Shown here piece by piece: positions 1 through 12,734 of a DNA stretch of 64,000 nt. A program made the position numbers and the translations under genes. Every line of letters begins with the position of its first letter. The first letter of the stretch is position 1. The notes under the pieces are model-generated. The model saw nothing but the letters and a program-made list of their open reading frames with translations, was not told the DNA's origin and searched no databases. The stretch is from Dryas octopetala (taxonomy: Eukaryota; Streptophyta; Magnoliopsida; Rosales; Rosaceae): positions 7,661,896 to 7,725,895 of the forward strand of contig OY992837.1 in assembly GCA_963921425.1 (NCBI GenBank). Reading direction: 5' to 3'.

Positions 1-3000
1 AAGAAAGCAAGCAGCTTCTCGATGCAAGAAAACAATAATTGGAAGTAACCCTGTGTATTAAAGTTAAACGCTGTCAAAATTAAATTTGCAGTAATAACGT
101 AGTGGGTGATTAACAGAATTCTCAAAAATTTGAACATTGCATCACAAAAAAGCCAACAGAAAAAAAAAAAAAAAAAAAGTAGGGGCAAACGTCAAAGATA
201 ACCTTAAAATGGAAAATAATAATAATAGTATCACCTTGCCGTGGTTACCACTACTTGTAGCAACTAAAGGAAGTTCAGCAACTTCTTGACCAAAAACACG
301 AACAATTCCAGCTGATACAACAGTTGAGCTGCAAAATCAGCAGATGAGTTTTAACAATTATATTCAAAGAAGCAATTCCAAGATCAGAAATCAAACAATT
401 AGTTCTTACTTGACCATCAATATTGCACAGTACATCCCCCCAAATTCTTGGCTCCTAACATTCCTTCTGTACACATGAAAGGTACTATTAGAAAATACTG
501 GACGAACTTGAAAACTTTGGGCTACATGAAGCAACTACAATACAAGGTAACAGATCTTATGCCTACCCATAAACCATGGCTGGAATAAGATCACGCCCAG
601 ATTCTGAATCAATTATAGGATCAAAGCAATCCTGAAACACAGATATGGGGAGAATGTCAATTAAACACTGCACTGATGATTTAAGAAAAATAAACCTACT
701 GTATATAAGCATGTACCATTCATTTCTATTTATAATCTATTTTCAATCAGTTGTTCGAGAAAACACAGAGAGAGAAGGAGAGGGAGGAGGGGGAGAGGAG
801 AGGGTGGAGAGAGAGAGAGAGAGCTTCACCCTAACAGTAAAACTCAAATACCAACCAAATAAGGGTTGGCGACATAACAGGGATTAATTTTTCCAACACC
901 AGACAAACTAAATGGAAGAAGGTCATCCTTGCTACAGATTTCATTTCCTCTATTCTCTTTTACAATATGTTTGGTAGAAGGGGGAGGGGGAAGGATGAAA
1001 GAGGGGACGAAGAAAACAGAAAAAACTTCATTATTTACTGTTTGGAGGAGTGAGAGGATGATGAAAGGGAAACATGAAAAGAAGAGAACCAGCTTCGAGC
1101 CCACCATTAATAATCCTTCCGAATTTGAAAGATTGCGCTAAGTTTAAAATAAAATAAAAAACTTTTTCAAATTGCTCTCTTCTTCCTTTTATCCTCTAGC
1201 CTTCTTTGAACAAGCATATATTTGTAAAAATATTTCTGTACTCTTTTCATCCACTTTCCTCCCTTTCTACCAAACAAAAGGAGGGACAATTTGTATCATT
1301 CCGTTTTTTTATCCTTCCAATGTGATTTACCCCATCCATCCTTACAAAACAGTGTTGGGCACTTTAGAGGCAGCAAATTCATTGGACAATTACAATTCTC
1401 AATGCCTCTTTAAGTGAAGTTCCTAAAGAAGTTATGGTGTTCAGCTAGATAGAAGATATGAAGTTCAGGGGGATAAGCAACCTAAAATGCAGAAACTAGT
1501 ATATAATTGTCCAAGACACTCAATTACAATAGAAGAAAGGTTATTTTAATATATAAAGAAATACTGAAGCAATAAACACAAAACTGAATGAACTTATATG
1601 AAGAACTGCCCTCCAGAAGAAAAATACTGTGGGATGACCATAAATTTCTATAGACAAGCACCACAACCTTTTAAAAGAGAGGTCAGCACTTACATGGAAG
1701 ATAGAAACAGCTTTTGAAAGTAATAACCGAGATTCCTGAGCAGCAATTTTGCCACTAATAAGTCTCCAACTCACATCAAATCCATCAACAGTCTCCAAAC
1801 CCTTTTCTTCATGCTTCTTCTTTATAACATCCAAGAGAGAGTCTGGAAGCTTCTCAGCTCCATTAGATAGACACTTTTGCAAAATAGAATGAATTTTACT
1901 GCAGTCTGTGCAACAAAACCACTTCCCCTTTGGTAATTCCTGTCAGAGAAGTGCCATCAACACTTGCATCAAGAAATATATTTGCTAGTACACAAGACAG
2001 AAAAGATGCTGCTGATATGATTATTATGCGATCTTTTATTTTCTCACCTTTAAATTTGCCATTTTATGTTTCTTCAAACAGCCAACATGATATTCCTTCT
2101 CACACTGGCACAAAAAAAGAAGAGCACCATTTAGTTGTTTAAATAGAAGCAGCAATAACATTTTGTATGAAATGCATTTGATTGACATGAATATAGAGAA
2201 ATACCTGATCACAAAGTATAATAGTTCGTGGACCAAACCCTGATTTGCTAAAATCATAACCTCTGCATACAAGAACGAATATATAAATAAAAGTAACATA
2301 AAGAGAAATACATCAAACAACTGCCCGTCGTGACTGCATAACAAATATGATAACTAAGACCATAAGATTCAATAAAATAGCTTTCTAGTTATTACCTACA
2401 TAAAACACATCCAGTAAGTTCAGCTTCTATGTCTTTGACAATACGAATGCATCTCTGGGTTATCTGTTCTATAGGATCAACTCCTGAAACCCTTCCAGCA
2501 GCAACAGCATTTTCATTATGTTCCACAAACTTTTCTCTTTGAAACATATTCTCGCAGAACCTACAGTACCAGTCACCACGAGGGACACTTGGTAGAGATG
2601 CACAGTCTGCATGGGGCAAACAATTCACACAGCAAACTCATGTAAGGCAAATACAGTTGCGAAAGTGTCTCAGAGAGGGAACTCAATGAGCCTTTCCAGC
2701 ATGATTCCGCAAATTATCTTAAAAGTGATATACAATGCATACCCCCAATAACTGCAAAGAAAAATTCAGATACAATGAATTTCAGATTTACCCCATTGAC
2801 AAAAACTCAAACAAACAAAACAAATTTTCAGCATATTACTGTCCACAAATTATGCACTTAAATATAATTAACAAAGTTTTTGCAAACATCACTTTCTCAC
2901 AGCCAAAAGTGTCGCTTATTGGATTATAAAGGAAAATAAAGGTCTTCCTTAAAAAAACAAAACAAAACAAAAAGAATATACAGAAGTAACAAATTTATAT

Positions 3001-6000
3001 TGAATCTGTGGCTTCACCTTTGTGGAAGGCCCTTGGGCATCCATCACAAAGCACAAGATTCCCACCATCTGCACAAATGATGCACAAGTCATCATTATCC
3101 TTGGCTTTATATTTGCGACCTCTAGACAAAGATATTGCCAATTCGTGGAGAGACACGCCATTAGATGTATAAATGTATGCATAGCTGCCAAAAATTACAA
3201 ACAAAACCATAGAATTATCAAATAAGGGAAATAGTGACATAGGTAGCTGCAGAGTATCTCACACAAAAACTTACGGTTTCCTACGTGAAGCCCAACCCGC
3301 ATGAGCCTCAAACTGTGAGGGGCTGACCTACAGAATAAAAGGAAAAAAAAAAGTCAATTTTCAATATAGAATTCATGAACTTTGAAGTTCAAAATGTAGC
3401 AGAAAATACCTCACTGTTGCAGCAGCGGCAAAATATTCCAAAGCCCTTCTTATAGCCAATTAGCAATTTCTGTCCACAAAAAGGAATTATTTTATTTCCA
3501 ATAATAAGATAAATAACATATAAGCATGAACAATCTTTTTCTCAAAAACCTGTCCACGAGCATAATATGCTACTTCCGTTCCATCAGGCAATCCACCTTC
3601 CTCAAAAACCAACTTATGCAGCCGCTGATCTCTTGAGAAAGATACACCCAAAGAATAAACAGATTACCCATGTGTCACAAATGGGAAACAAATACTTCAG
3701 CCAAAAATATGCTATACCAAAAAATAATAACCAATAAGAGGGGATGCAAACCTACTTTGTTGTAATCCTCCACTGACTTTTCTGTTGTGCAGAAAAATGA
3801 ACAGGAGGAGTTCTGGGGGATCTTGAGATCAGGACTGATTTTGATGACCTGGAAAAATACAGACATATATAAAAATAAAAAACATGAAATGATGTACAGA
3901 TAAAACACTGGAAATTACTTCTCTATCGAGATAATATGTAAGGTGTCAATAAAAAACTTAAAGAAAAGTTTCTTGAACGAAGATTTTGGTAAAGAAAACA
4001 TTTAGAATATCAATTTTTCTTCGCTTGCAATGAAGAAAGATAACTAGCAGAAGGAATATATCAAACAAAATTATTATCATTGATTTTAGTTGTAAATCAA
4101 AGAAAATTAAAAAAGATACCAACTTTGATGTTATCTTCCATCTACTCTTATATGCTGAACACAATTGGGAAGCACTTTTGGAGCGACTTGAGATCAAAAT
4201 TGGTGTTGATGACCTGCAGTGAGGGTAGGAGCACATAACAAAAGGGAAGACAAAATATTCTTAATAGCATACTTCACTCAAAATCATATCCTTCTGTATT
4301 CCAGAAGATCTTAGAACAAAAGAGCCATTAAGGTTATAAAATTTAATTTTTCATAAATGTAAAGCAACCAAGAAAGAGACATACTTTCTTGTCTTCCATT
4401 GGCTCTTATTTTGCAAAGACAAACAGACTGAAGCACTTTTCGAGGGCTTTGAGATTGCACTTTTGAAAGGCCTTGAGATTGCACTTTTTAAGGGCTTTGA
4501 GATTGCACTTTTTAAGGGCTTTGAGATTGCACTTTTCGGGGATTTTAAGATTGCTCTTTTCGGGGTCTTTGAGATTGCACTGTTTGGGGACTTTGAGATA
4601 ACACTTTTCGGGGACTTTGAGATTGAAACGGGCATCAAAGCTCTGAGATAAGAAAAATAAGCAAGAACATATGAAAAGAAATTTGCATATCATTACTACT
4701 CCACAACTAAAGCTGAAAGAAGGAAACAACTTAGTAACATTCTTCTGTCTTCCATATGGCTTCAAAATCTTTTTTTGTGACTTGTGACATAAAGTCACTT
4801 TAAGACACCGTGAGCAATTCCAGCTTAAGCAAAAACACTATCACCCATGTATATCTAGTTAAGATGTTACCATATGTACTACACTGGATTAATTTATGTA
4901 TTGTCTCATAAAGATCTTCAATGTCTAACAAAAGAGTGCACAGCTATGTGACTAACTACATGACTAAAGTTCATGCAATCAAGTGATTCATTAAAAAAAA
5001 AAAAAAAAAATGATCTCACACACAAAGCATCTTTGGGTTTATGGTCAAATGCCCATAGATATTGTCACGGATAGCAAACCCAAACAAAAGTTTAGGGTTG
5101 GTTTTAAACAGTTAACAAAATACAGTCTCAGAATCTCAGGAGTGGAGCCAACCCCCAGACTGAGTCTCAAAACCAAACTAAATGAATATAAAAAAGGGTA
5201 ACTCGATGACGGTGGACATTACTTTCGATTTCCTCGTAAATAGTAAACATGAATAATTTGAATCTATTAGGCATAAGCACTAAAGCACACCATAACTTAA
5301 CACCACATCAGACCAAAATTTAAAAAAAAAAATATTAATAAGTAATGGCACCCAATACACAATAGGTTCCAATGAACTTGCAATTAATACAGAATGTGGA
5401 TCTGTCACTCCCTTTACAAAATATGTGGCTCTTACGTTTTAACTTGCAATTAATATAGAATGTGAAATGTGAATATCTTTTTTTTTTTTTTTAAGAAACA
5501 AAATATAAAATGTCAATATGTCACTCCAAAATCATCTGATTTTTGGAGAATTGGATAAGTCTTTCAATAATCCACCCATTTGATTCACAGATGTGAGGCT
5601 TAGCACATTTCAAACAGACAAAGTAAAATATAAGTCGAACAACCGATGAAGCTTTAACTGAATCCAAAGCCTTTGAATGAGCCACTCTAGGCTACAGTAA
5701 GACAATTTTGTTACTTTACTACCTAACAATTGACCTTATAAAAGAAATATTGACACCAACACAAAATTCCTATTCTTATATATAACATATACAAGTGTTA
5801 CCAGTCAAAGCAAAGATAATTGCTCGTCATGCCCTACCTATTGCCACTTAGAGACAAGCATATGAAGATAAGTTTCCTAGCAACAAAAGTTATTAAATAC
5901 CCTTTTTCACAGCCAAGGTCCAATAGAGTTTTATAAAGGCTAAAAAATGGCGAACCCCATTAAATCAAAGACCAGGTAGTTTAGGCAAAAAACAAAAGCT

Positions 6001-7588
6001 ACAATCTAGCAAAACAAAACCCACAAATTCCAGAGCAAAATTCGGCTTAAATATGAAAATGGATGAGGTAGCTCGAAAAGATTCCATACCCGAGACTTTT
6101 ATCAGTTTCATGGGTAGGGCTGTATTCAGGTTTCTTTGACTCCATGCAAGAATAGCAAAGAGATCCATCTCCCAGAGCACAGTATGGAGGAAAGGACACT
6201 AAAAATGATCGAACAAAAATAACCAAAAAAATGTTGAGAAAATTGCCATAACTGATATAATTCAAAAAAATTTAAGAGAATACAAAAAAGTTAGACAAAA
6301 CTTACCACTGCATTTTTTACAAGTGAAATACTTCTCTATAGGTGAAGAACTGATGAACCTCTGAACCGTTGTCTCCAAAGTTTGCAGAGAAGCACTCCTA
6401 CACGCCTTCAACAGATCAAGCAGGCTCCTTCCATTCGCAAAGCAAATATACTGTGCTGCTCGTCTGTATGTTTTACAAGCATGAATCTCAAATTGGGATG
6501 GTGGAACAACCTACATTGATTTGGGGGGGTGGCAAAAAGAGCGAGGAAAATAATTATATAAATGCATAAACCAACTCAGAAAACAACTTTAGACGTTAAA
6601 CTATATTAGAGCACCAAACATTACTCACTCTGCAGCCGTTGCACGAAGTACATGAACACAAAATCCCACCATCCTTTATTGTGCCCCGCAGACCAAATGC
6701 CTGAATTAGAATCGTGACCAACACTTAGCTCATGATAGATATTAAATATATGCAAAATGCATAAACATAATTTGAAATCAAAGCTACCTTCTTGCCACCC
6801 ATGTAAATCACTGTTACCCCATCAACCAAGCCAGTATCAAAGAGCTCCTTGACCGTTGTAGGCTTCCTGTCCAGCACAATCTTCTTCGACATTTTCAATT
6901 CTAGATTATTCTTCAGTGGCGACATCAGTGCACTGACTTCAACTGTATTCTCCCCATCCTCTACACTCGATATCACTTCAACAGGCACAACCTCCGAAGC
7001 ACTATCCCCGATGGGCTCAAACTTAGGTCTCAATGCCGATCGCGTAAACCGCCTCAATGGCCTTCCTTGCACATCCTTTTCCCCATCACTAACGTTCCCT
7101 TCCGCGGCCGAGGCCTGTCTACACATTGGTATTTCAAAATTACAATTGCGCTCATCTTTAACTACAACTTCAACCAATTCCCCGTCCATATCCTCAGTCG
7201 AAGGCCGTAACAGCTCACTGACTGTCCCATATCTACACCTAGGTGTCTTCAAACCGCAACCTAGTTCCTCTTTAACTTCAAGTTCAACCAATTCACCCCT
7301 TTCAGACCCCTCAGGAGAAGGCTGGTTTTCATCAATTCTGAGCTCAACCGAGCTCTTAAGCCCATTCATTTTCGCATTCTCGGAAATCGCATTGCCGCCA
7401 TTGATCCTAGACCTTCTCTCTCGGGTATACACAATTAAACCATTCACAACAGCACCTTTAAATCTCTTAAAGTTAACGTTCTCATAAACACGCACACAAG
7501 GACTCGCCTGTGACTCGGTCTGAGTCCTATCCAGTGAATCGGCGAGCTGAGACTGGCCGTCCAATACATAAGCCAATTCCCTCTTCAT
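1..7588 (-). CDS. IDM1-like PHD-finger / TDBD / GNAT acetyltransferase-type nuclear protein (3' end outside window)
   Basis: This is a nuclear chromatin protein of the INCREASED DNA METHYLATION 1 type, a family that reads histone tails with PHD fingers and carries a GNAT acetyltransferase fold. Exons run 6788-7588, 6629-6700, 6306-6510, 6090-6198, 4385-4642, 4124-4213, 3756-3848, 3550-3631, 3410-3469, 3275-3327, 3018-3184, 2396-2606, 2205-2262, 2048-2104, 1694-1939, 567-631, 410-466, 235-328 and 1-50. All phases agree, giving about 942 codons before the window edge. Domains in order are an acidic N-terminal exon, a first TIFY-binding (TDBD) module (GILCSC...[16 protein letters not shown]), three repeated exons, a second TDBD ([22 protein letters not shown]), a PHD finger (CIICADGG...CDGCPRAFH, then WYCRFC), a second PHD-like Cys-rich unit (CVLC...[12 protein letters not shown]...WFCCTDC), and the start of the GNAT fold ([12 protein letters not shown]...[11 protein letters not shown]...[14 protein letters not shown]). 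I chose the ATG at 7588 because an acceptor at 7633-7634 precedes it; a leader exon probably lies at 7746 to about 7870. Closest Arabidopsis relatives from memory are At2g36720 and At3g53680. Confidence 0.93.
3756..4642 (-). repeat. Tandemly triplicated exon with internal 24-bp minisatellite in the IDM1-like gene
   Basis: Three consecutive exons (4385-4642, 4124-4213, 3756-3848; 258, 90 and 93 bp) are similar in sequence. Each has two bases of a codon on either side, so any copy can be added or lost without changing frame. They end in related peptides: [17 protein letters not shown] and KSQWRITTK. The first copy is expanded by about eight 24-bp units encoding an 8-residue repeat like SPKSAISK (about 4440-4630). 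At 4733-4795 there is a possible fourth, decayed copy containing SQ...WKT in one frame, but its donor phase does not fit. Confidence 0.85.
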
Positions 7589-8350
7589 GCCGGTCCGATA
7601 AAACACCTGGCCCCACAAATCGTCCCCCAAATCTGCAAAATCCCCAAAAAAATAATTGAAACCGGAATCAAACAAAACTTCAAACAAAAACACTAAACCC
7701 TAAAAATTAGGGTATAAAACGTAAATTGGGGAAGGAATACTGTACCAGATATCAGACGAGGGCCATGTGAGTGAAATTGATGCGAATTGGGACTGTGAGA
7801 TGGTGCGGAAATGTGAGAGAGAGATCGGGTTGAGGCAAATTAGGGTTTAAGAGGGATCTTCACTTGGTGTTTATCTCTGGGGTGTATAGATTTGAGTTTG
7901 AGAGAAGAGTAGCAGATAGGTCCGCGATATCGATGTTATTGAAAGGTGAACTGGACCAACTGTGAGAGGGAGATAGATGACACCAGCAATGGCCTAATAG
8001 GTAGGAAAAAGTGGCAGAATCCGTAAATAGGTTGGATTGTTCGGGAAATGACCAAAACACCCCTGATCCTTGTTTTTCACGCCTACCTGAACTGCCCTAA
8101 TAACTCTTTACTCCTTTTTTTTCAAACTGAATATTATTTTCTATTTTATTAAGTAGAAATATAATTCCCCAAGAACCCGAAAAAAAAAACAAAAAAATGA
8201 GAAAATGACTAATTTATAAACGGATCAGACTAATCAAACATGAATAGCATGATTAGGATGTGATAAACACGTTTAACTAGTTTTATATGAGAAAAATGAG
8301 TTACTTTTCTTTTTTTTATATATCTTTTTTGTTTAATTACAAAATGCACA

Positions 8351-8846
8351 CATTAATTATAAATGGTATTTCAGTTTGATCTATGAATAAAAAAATGTTT
8401 TAAATTGGTCCACTAACTAATAGAAATTTACAAAATAACACATCCATTATGAATCATGAATTTTTTGATCCATGTGAATTTTTTGGTCTCATCAACGATG
8501 ACGTGGATTTTTTGAATCATGTGGACACTAAATTTGCTTCACATGAATTAATAATGTATATTGATTAAAAAATTAAAAAAAAAACTACAAAACTTTTAAT
8601 CCTTCTAAAAATAAAATTAAATATGACATCATTAATCCAGGTTGTTTAAATTTGGTGTCTACATTATTCAAAAAATCTACGTCAGCATTGTCTACACCGG
8701 CATTTAACATCCTGATTAACGAAATTTGTAACGGATGTGCTATTTTGTAAATTTATATTAGTTAATGTACTAATCTGAAATATTTTTTTATTCATGGACC
8801 AATCTGAAATACCTTGCATAGTTGGTGGGTGTATTTATAATTGAGT
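8351..8846. mobile_element. Foldback (MITE-like) element, ~500 bp
   Basis: The left arm at 8351-8545 and the right arm at about 8635-8846 are imperfect inverted repeats. For example 'attataaatggtatttcag' on the left pairs with the reverse complement of 'ctgaaatacc...tttataattg' on the right. There is no ORF, and I could not define a clear target-site duplication. It is probably a non-autonomous DNA transposon. Confidence 0.6.
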
Positions 8847-9221
8847 TATATTTTTCTATGGTTTTATTAGTATAATGATTAAATATATTTTGTATTTATA
8901 TTTGATGCATATGTGATATTTTTTTTTGTTTAAAAATAAAGAAAATTATGTTTGATCACAACATATATTGGTACAAAACACAACATAATTATAAAAGAAT
9001 TGGGTTATGGTTGAATCATTTAATATGATTAATTAAAGGTTAAAATTGACTAATATTTAACACACACAAAATGATACAACACGAGCACAAACCACTAACA
9101 TGAATTATCACATCTCCAAGTGATTAACTTAAAAAATACTAACTCATGACTCTTTTCCTTTTTCATGAAGGAATAATATAATCTCACTTGCTTGCACAAG
9201 TGATTAATGAAAAATTATTGA

Positions 9222-9381
9222 GTATATCTGATACACCGTCACGTGGTGTAACCAATCTAATATGTAAGGGTATTATTGGACGGTATATTTTTATTAATAA
9301 GGTATAGTATTAATAACATTCACTCATATTATGACACATTAGATTGGTTACACTATGTAGCGGTGTATTAGTTGCACAAAA
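9222..9381. mobile_element. Short TIR element (MITE-like), complete copy
   Basis: Ends of about 38 bp are inverted repeats (gatacaccgtcacgtggtg on the left against a right end whose complement reads aatacaccgctacatagtg). The centre is about 80 bp of AT-rich sequence with 'ggtatagtattaataacatt'. A second copy lies in opposite orientation at 9698-9816. Confidence 0.6.
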
Positions 9382-9697
9382 TAATCTCTCGTGATTAACA
9401 TTGTCATTAATGGATAATTTGGTGCAGCAAGTGACTAAAATGCCACTGGTCCTTGTTTTTCACACCAACCAAATAGTTTTAACCGTCAGTAATTGACTAA
9501 CTTGTGCAACAAATTACCAAAATAACATTGGACCTTATTTTTCACATCTACCAAAACAGCAAATTAGTGTTATTTAACTTTTGCACTATAGCCCAAAAAA
9601 AATTGGAGTAAAAATGGCATGGCTCCTTGTTTTTCAAGGCAACTCAAACCGTTATAGTCATTAATGAGATAAATTATTCTATGTAATTAATTCAATG

Positions 9698-9816
9698 TGT
9701 CATAATATAGGTGGATGTTATTAATATTATACCATATTAATATAAATTTATTGTCCAGTAATTCCCTTAAATATTGGATTAGTTACACTACGTGACGATG
9801 TATCGGATACACCCAA
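9698..9816. mobile_element. Second copy of the 9222-9381 element, inverted and truncated at one end
   Basis: The reverse complement of this stretch matches 9222-9381 through the outer TIR (gatacatcgtcacgtagtg) and the central AT-rich part (ggtataatattaataacat). The other TIR is cut to a few bases, so this is a decayed copy. Confidence 0.5.
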
Positions 9817-10114
9817 TAACTTTTTCATTAGTGGATAACTTGATGCAACAAATGACTACAATGTCACTAGTCCTTGTTTCTCATATCAACCCAAATAGTT
9901 GTAATAATCACTTATTAATGACCTTGTGCAACAATTTACCAAAATGACATTGCTCCTTGTTTTTCACATCTATCCCAACTCAAACAATTGTAGTTATTGA
10001 TAGGTAAATTGGTGCAACAAATGACTAAAATGTCACCGATCTTTATTTTTCACACTAACCGAAATAGTCATAACCATCAGTTATTGTTGACTTAGTGCAA
10101 CAAGTTAGTAAATT

Positions 10115-10207
10115 AACAAGTGTCATCCATAACATTTGAACTCATGACATCCTCCCACAAAGTGGAGGGGGGAGAGACCGAGACACTGGATACTACTAGA
10201 CCAAACG
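10115..10207 (-). mobile_element. tRNA-derived SINE-like fragment
   Basis: Read on the minus strand, the stretch has an A-box-like TGGTCTAGTAGTATCCAG followed about 50 bp later by a B-box-like GAGTTCAAATG, the spacing and order of a tRNA-derived Pol III promoter. No TSD was established. Confidence 0.45.
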
Positions 10208-10689
10208 TTCATTCACTCTCTTTTTTTCATAAACATCCATTAAAAAAGAGAAACTTATATTGACAATTTCTTTTTACTATTGCATATATAGGCATGATCC
10301 ACATTATGAAAAAATAGTTGGCCTTCTAAGTAATTTTCTTTAATGTGAGACTATTGAAAACCCTTTATTCATTTGGTTAAGGGCCTTCACTTTTTTCTTT
10401 TTCTTTTTTTCCTTTTTTATAATTGAGGATTTTGATTTTAGTGCCTAATTTTAAACACCCTACTCACCAAAAAAATTTGTCTAAACCCCCACCCATCTAG
10501 AAACTCTTTCAAAACCCCCTAAAACTTATAATCCTAAATTACCCTTCTAACGCGCGATGACACATGCTGACACATGTTGACGTCACTGTAACTGTATTTT
10601 GGTGAAACTGTTTTTTTTTTTTTTTTGAATTGAAGTTTTTGCTAAAACTCAATATTTCACTAAAACTAAAATCAAACACGGAAATTGAA

Positions 10690-10850
10690 TTTCATTACAC
10701 TAAAACTGAATTTCAAAAATTCAGTTACACTGAAACTGAAGTTCAAAAATTCAGTTACACTGAAACTGAATTTCAAGAATTCAATTACACTGAAACTGAA
10801 TTTCAGAAATTCAGTTACACTAAATTGAAGAATTCAGTTATGAATTCACT
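10690..10850 (+). repeat. 30-bp minisatellite
   Basis: Four to five copies of a 30-bp unit around 'ttacactgaaactgaatttc' repeat in tandem and can be read as a 10-residue peptide repeat (TETEFQKFSY) within an open frame at 10630-10977. The frame is a by-product of the repeat, and I see no sign of a gene. Confidence 0.75.
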
Positions 10851-11201
10851 TACTGAAACTGAATTAAGTGATGAAACAATTACACCTCGACTAAAATGCA
10901 ATTACACCTTAATTAAAAAACAATTACACCTTTACAAAAACAATTACACTTCACTAAAACAGTTACACATTTACTGAATTCCGTTTCACTAAAAAGAACA
11001 CAACAACCTTATCAAAAAAAAAAAAAAACCAACAATACAACAAGTCATTGAGATGAGAGGAGTAGCCAACAATACAACGTCGTCCGATCACCTCACGCGC
11101 GACGAGTACACGACAGCCGCCACTGCCTCGATCTGTTTCTACCTGCAAATTTGATTCATCATATTTCATAACCATAATTTCATTCAAAATTCATTTAAAA
11201 C

Positions 11202-12734
11202 CAAGGTGTTAAATTTCGAAATTTTCGGCGAAATTTCGCCGAAAATTTCGATTTTTTAGGGTATGGAAATTTTAACACTATATTACAAATATTTCGAAAA
11301 ATTTCGCCGAAATTTCGGCGAAATTTCGAAATTTCCCGAAATTCTCGAAATTTCGGCGAAATTTTCGACTGAGACAGGAGGCAGCGACCAGTGGAAGAGA
11401 CGGGAGAAAAAGGAGAGCCGGCCTTGTCGCCTGTCGTCGCCGGGGAGAGGAGATCGGCGCGGAGAGAAGAGAGGGAGGAGAGAGAAGAGATTAGATGAGT
11501 TAGAGGGAGAGAGAAAGAAAAGGTAACTGAAATAATGGAAATGGAGAGAGAAGGTGGCCACTGGATGAAGACTTACGGGGAGAATGGCCACTGGAGGAAG
11601 ACTTACAGGAGAGTAGCCACTGGATGAAGGCTTACAGGGAGAAAAGGAAGGAAATAGGAAAGGAAAAGGAAGAGCCTGATGAGTACTTGGGTACTGTGGA
11701 CGGGCCACAAAGAAAGAGACCAATTTGATTTAATTTGATTTAACAAAAGCAAGAGAAAGAGAGTGACGAGATACTGACTGCCTTCTTACCAATTTGATTT
11801 AACAATACAGTCACGCAAACCAACGACTCTCATTGCTCGGGGCCCCACCTATGTTTCTTTCATTCTTTTTACACTTACTTTATTTCCTCAACATAAAATG
11901 TGGCCATTTTAGGGAGTTGATATTTCTGGAAGGAGATGGGAAAAGAAGGAAAGAAAGAAAAAAAAAAAAAAAGGAAAAGAAGGAAAAAAAGAAAAAAGAA
12001 AGGAAAAGAAAAAAAGAAAAGAAAAAAAGAAAAGAAAACAAGAAAAGAAAAGAAAAAAGAAAAAAAAAAGAAAAAAGAAAATAAAAGAAAAGGAGAGAAA
12101 AAAAAAAAAAGATTTAGGATTGATTGGGGTTTAGGGCCTTTTGGCAATTGGAAAGAAAAAAAAATGTTTGGAGTTTCGTTTGGCCGTTTTGGGGTTTTGT
12201 TTAGTTGTTTTTAAATCTAATATATTTTTATATAAAAAAATAATTTAAAATATCCTAAAAGGCCTAAACTCTAATATCATATATTATATTCTAATTTTCT
12301 AAACAATATAGAGTATACATTATAAAATATATAGGGTTTAGTGTATAAATTATAGAGTATAAAATTAGGCTATATAGAGTTTAATATTAGGATTTAGTGT
12401 ATAGATTATAAAGTATAAAGAATATACTAATTTCATTTATTCATTATACTAATTTTATTTAACAGTATTTGCCTCCAGCGCGCATTATATTCATCACATA
12501 TCACATGAAACCTACCATATAATTTGATTTTTTTCAATGTTTTTTATCAATGTAGTAGATAATATGTTAAATAAACATATTGTGAAGTTTCATTCAAAAT
12601 TTCCGTATTTTGATAATAATTTCCATCGTTTCCGTCGAATTTTTGTCGAAATTTAAAAATCTTCGAAATTTCCGTCGAAATTTCCATCGAAATTTCCATC
12701 GAAATTTCCTCGAAACCCGAAATTTTATTCCTTG
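11202..12734. mobile_element. Non-autonomous hAT-like transposon, 1533 bp, with 8-bp TSD
   Basis: The element is bounded by the direct repeat TTTAAAAC at 11194-11201 and 12735-12742. Its ends are imperfect inverted repeats starting CAAGG (CAAGGTGTTAAATTTCG and, on the other strand, CAAGGAATAAAATTTCG). The subterminal DNA is packed with GAAATTTC/CGAAATTTCG palindromes at 11210-11370 and 12600-12730, which could fold strongly. The interior has a long purine-rich run (about 11935-12110). There is no transposase ORF. An 8-bp TSD with short CA-starting TIRs fits the hAT superfamily. Confidence 0.75.
11935..12110 (+). repeat. Purine (A/G)-only low-complexity tract
   Basis: About 175 bp of nearly pure A and G on the plus strand, inside the hAT-like element. 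It creates long spurious open frames of Lys/Glu/Arg or Phe/Ser and is not coding. Confidence 0.85.

Larger units (their letters stand above)
8048..10075. repeat. Dispersed/tandem copies of a ~55-bp motif also present just upstream of the IDM1-like gene
   Basis: A degenerate motif of the form 'aaatgactaaaatg-cactggtccttgtttttcacacc' occurs at about 8048-8099, 9428-9480, 9513-9560, 9602-9655, 9850-9902, 9938-9985 and 10017-10070. The first copy lies in the promoter-proximal region of the IDM1-like gene. The others form a loose array interrupted by small inverted-repeat elements. No protein is encoded. Confidence 0.6.

Noticed and set aside
6849..7487. 212-codon plus-strand frame opposite the first IDM1-like exon
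   Set aside because: Antisense shadow; Ser/Thr/Leu composition with no family features.
11936..12214. Lys/Glu-rich open frames on both strands
   Set aside because: Artefact of a purine-only tract inside a transposon; no start context, family or conservation signal.
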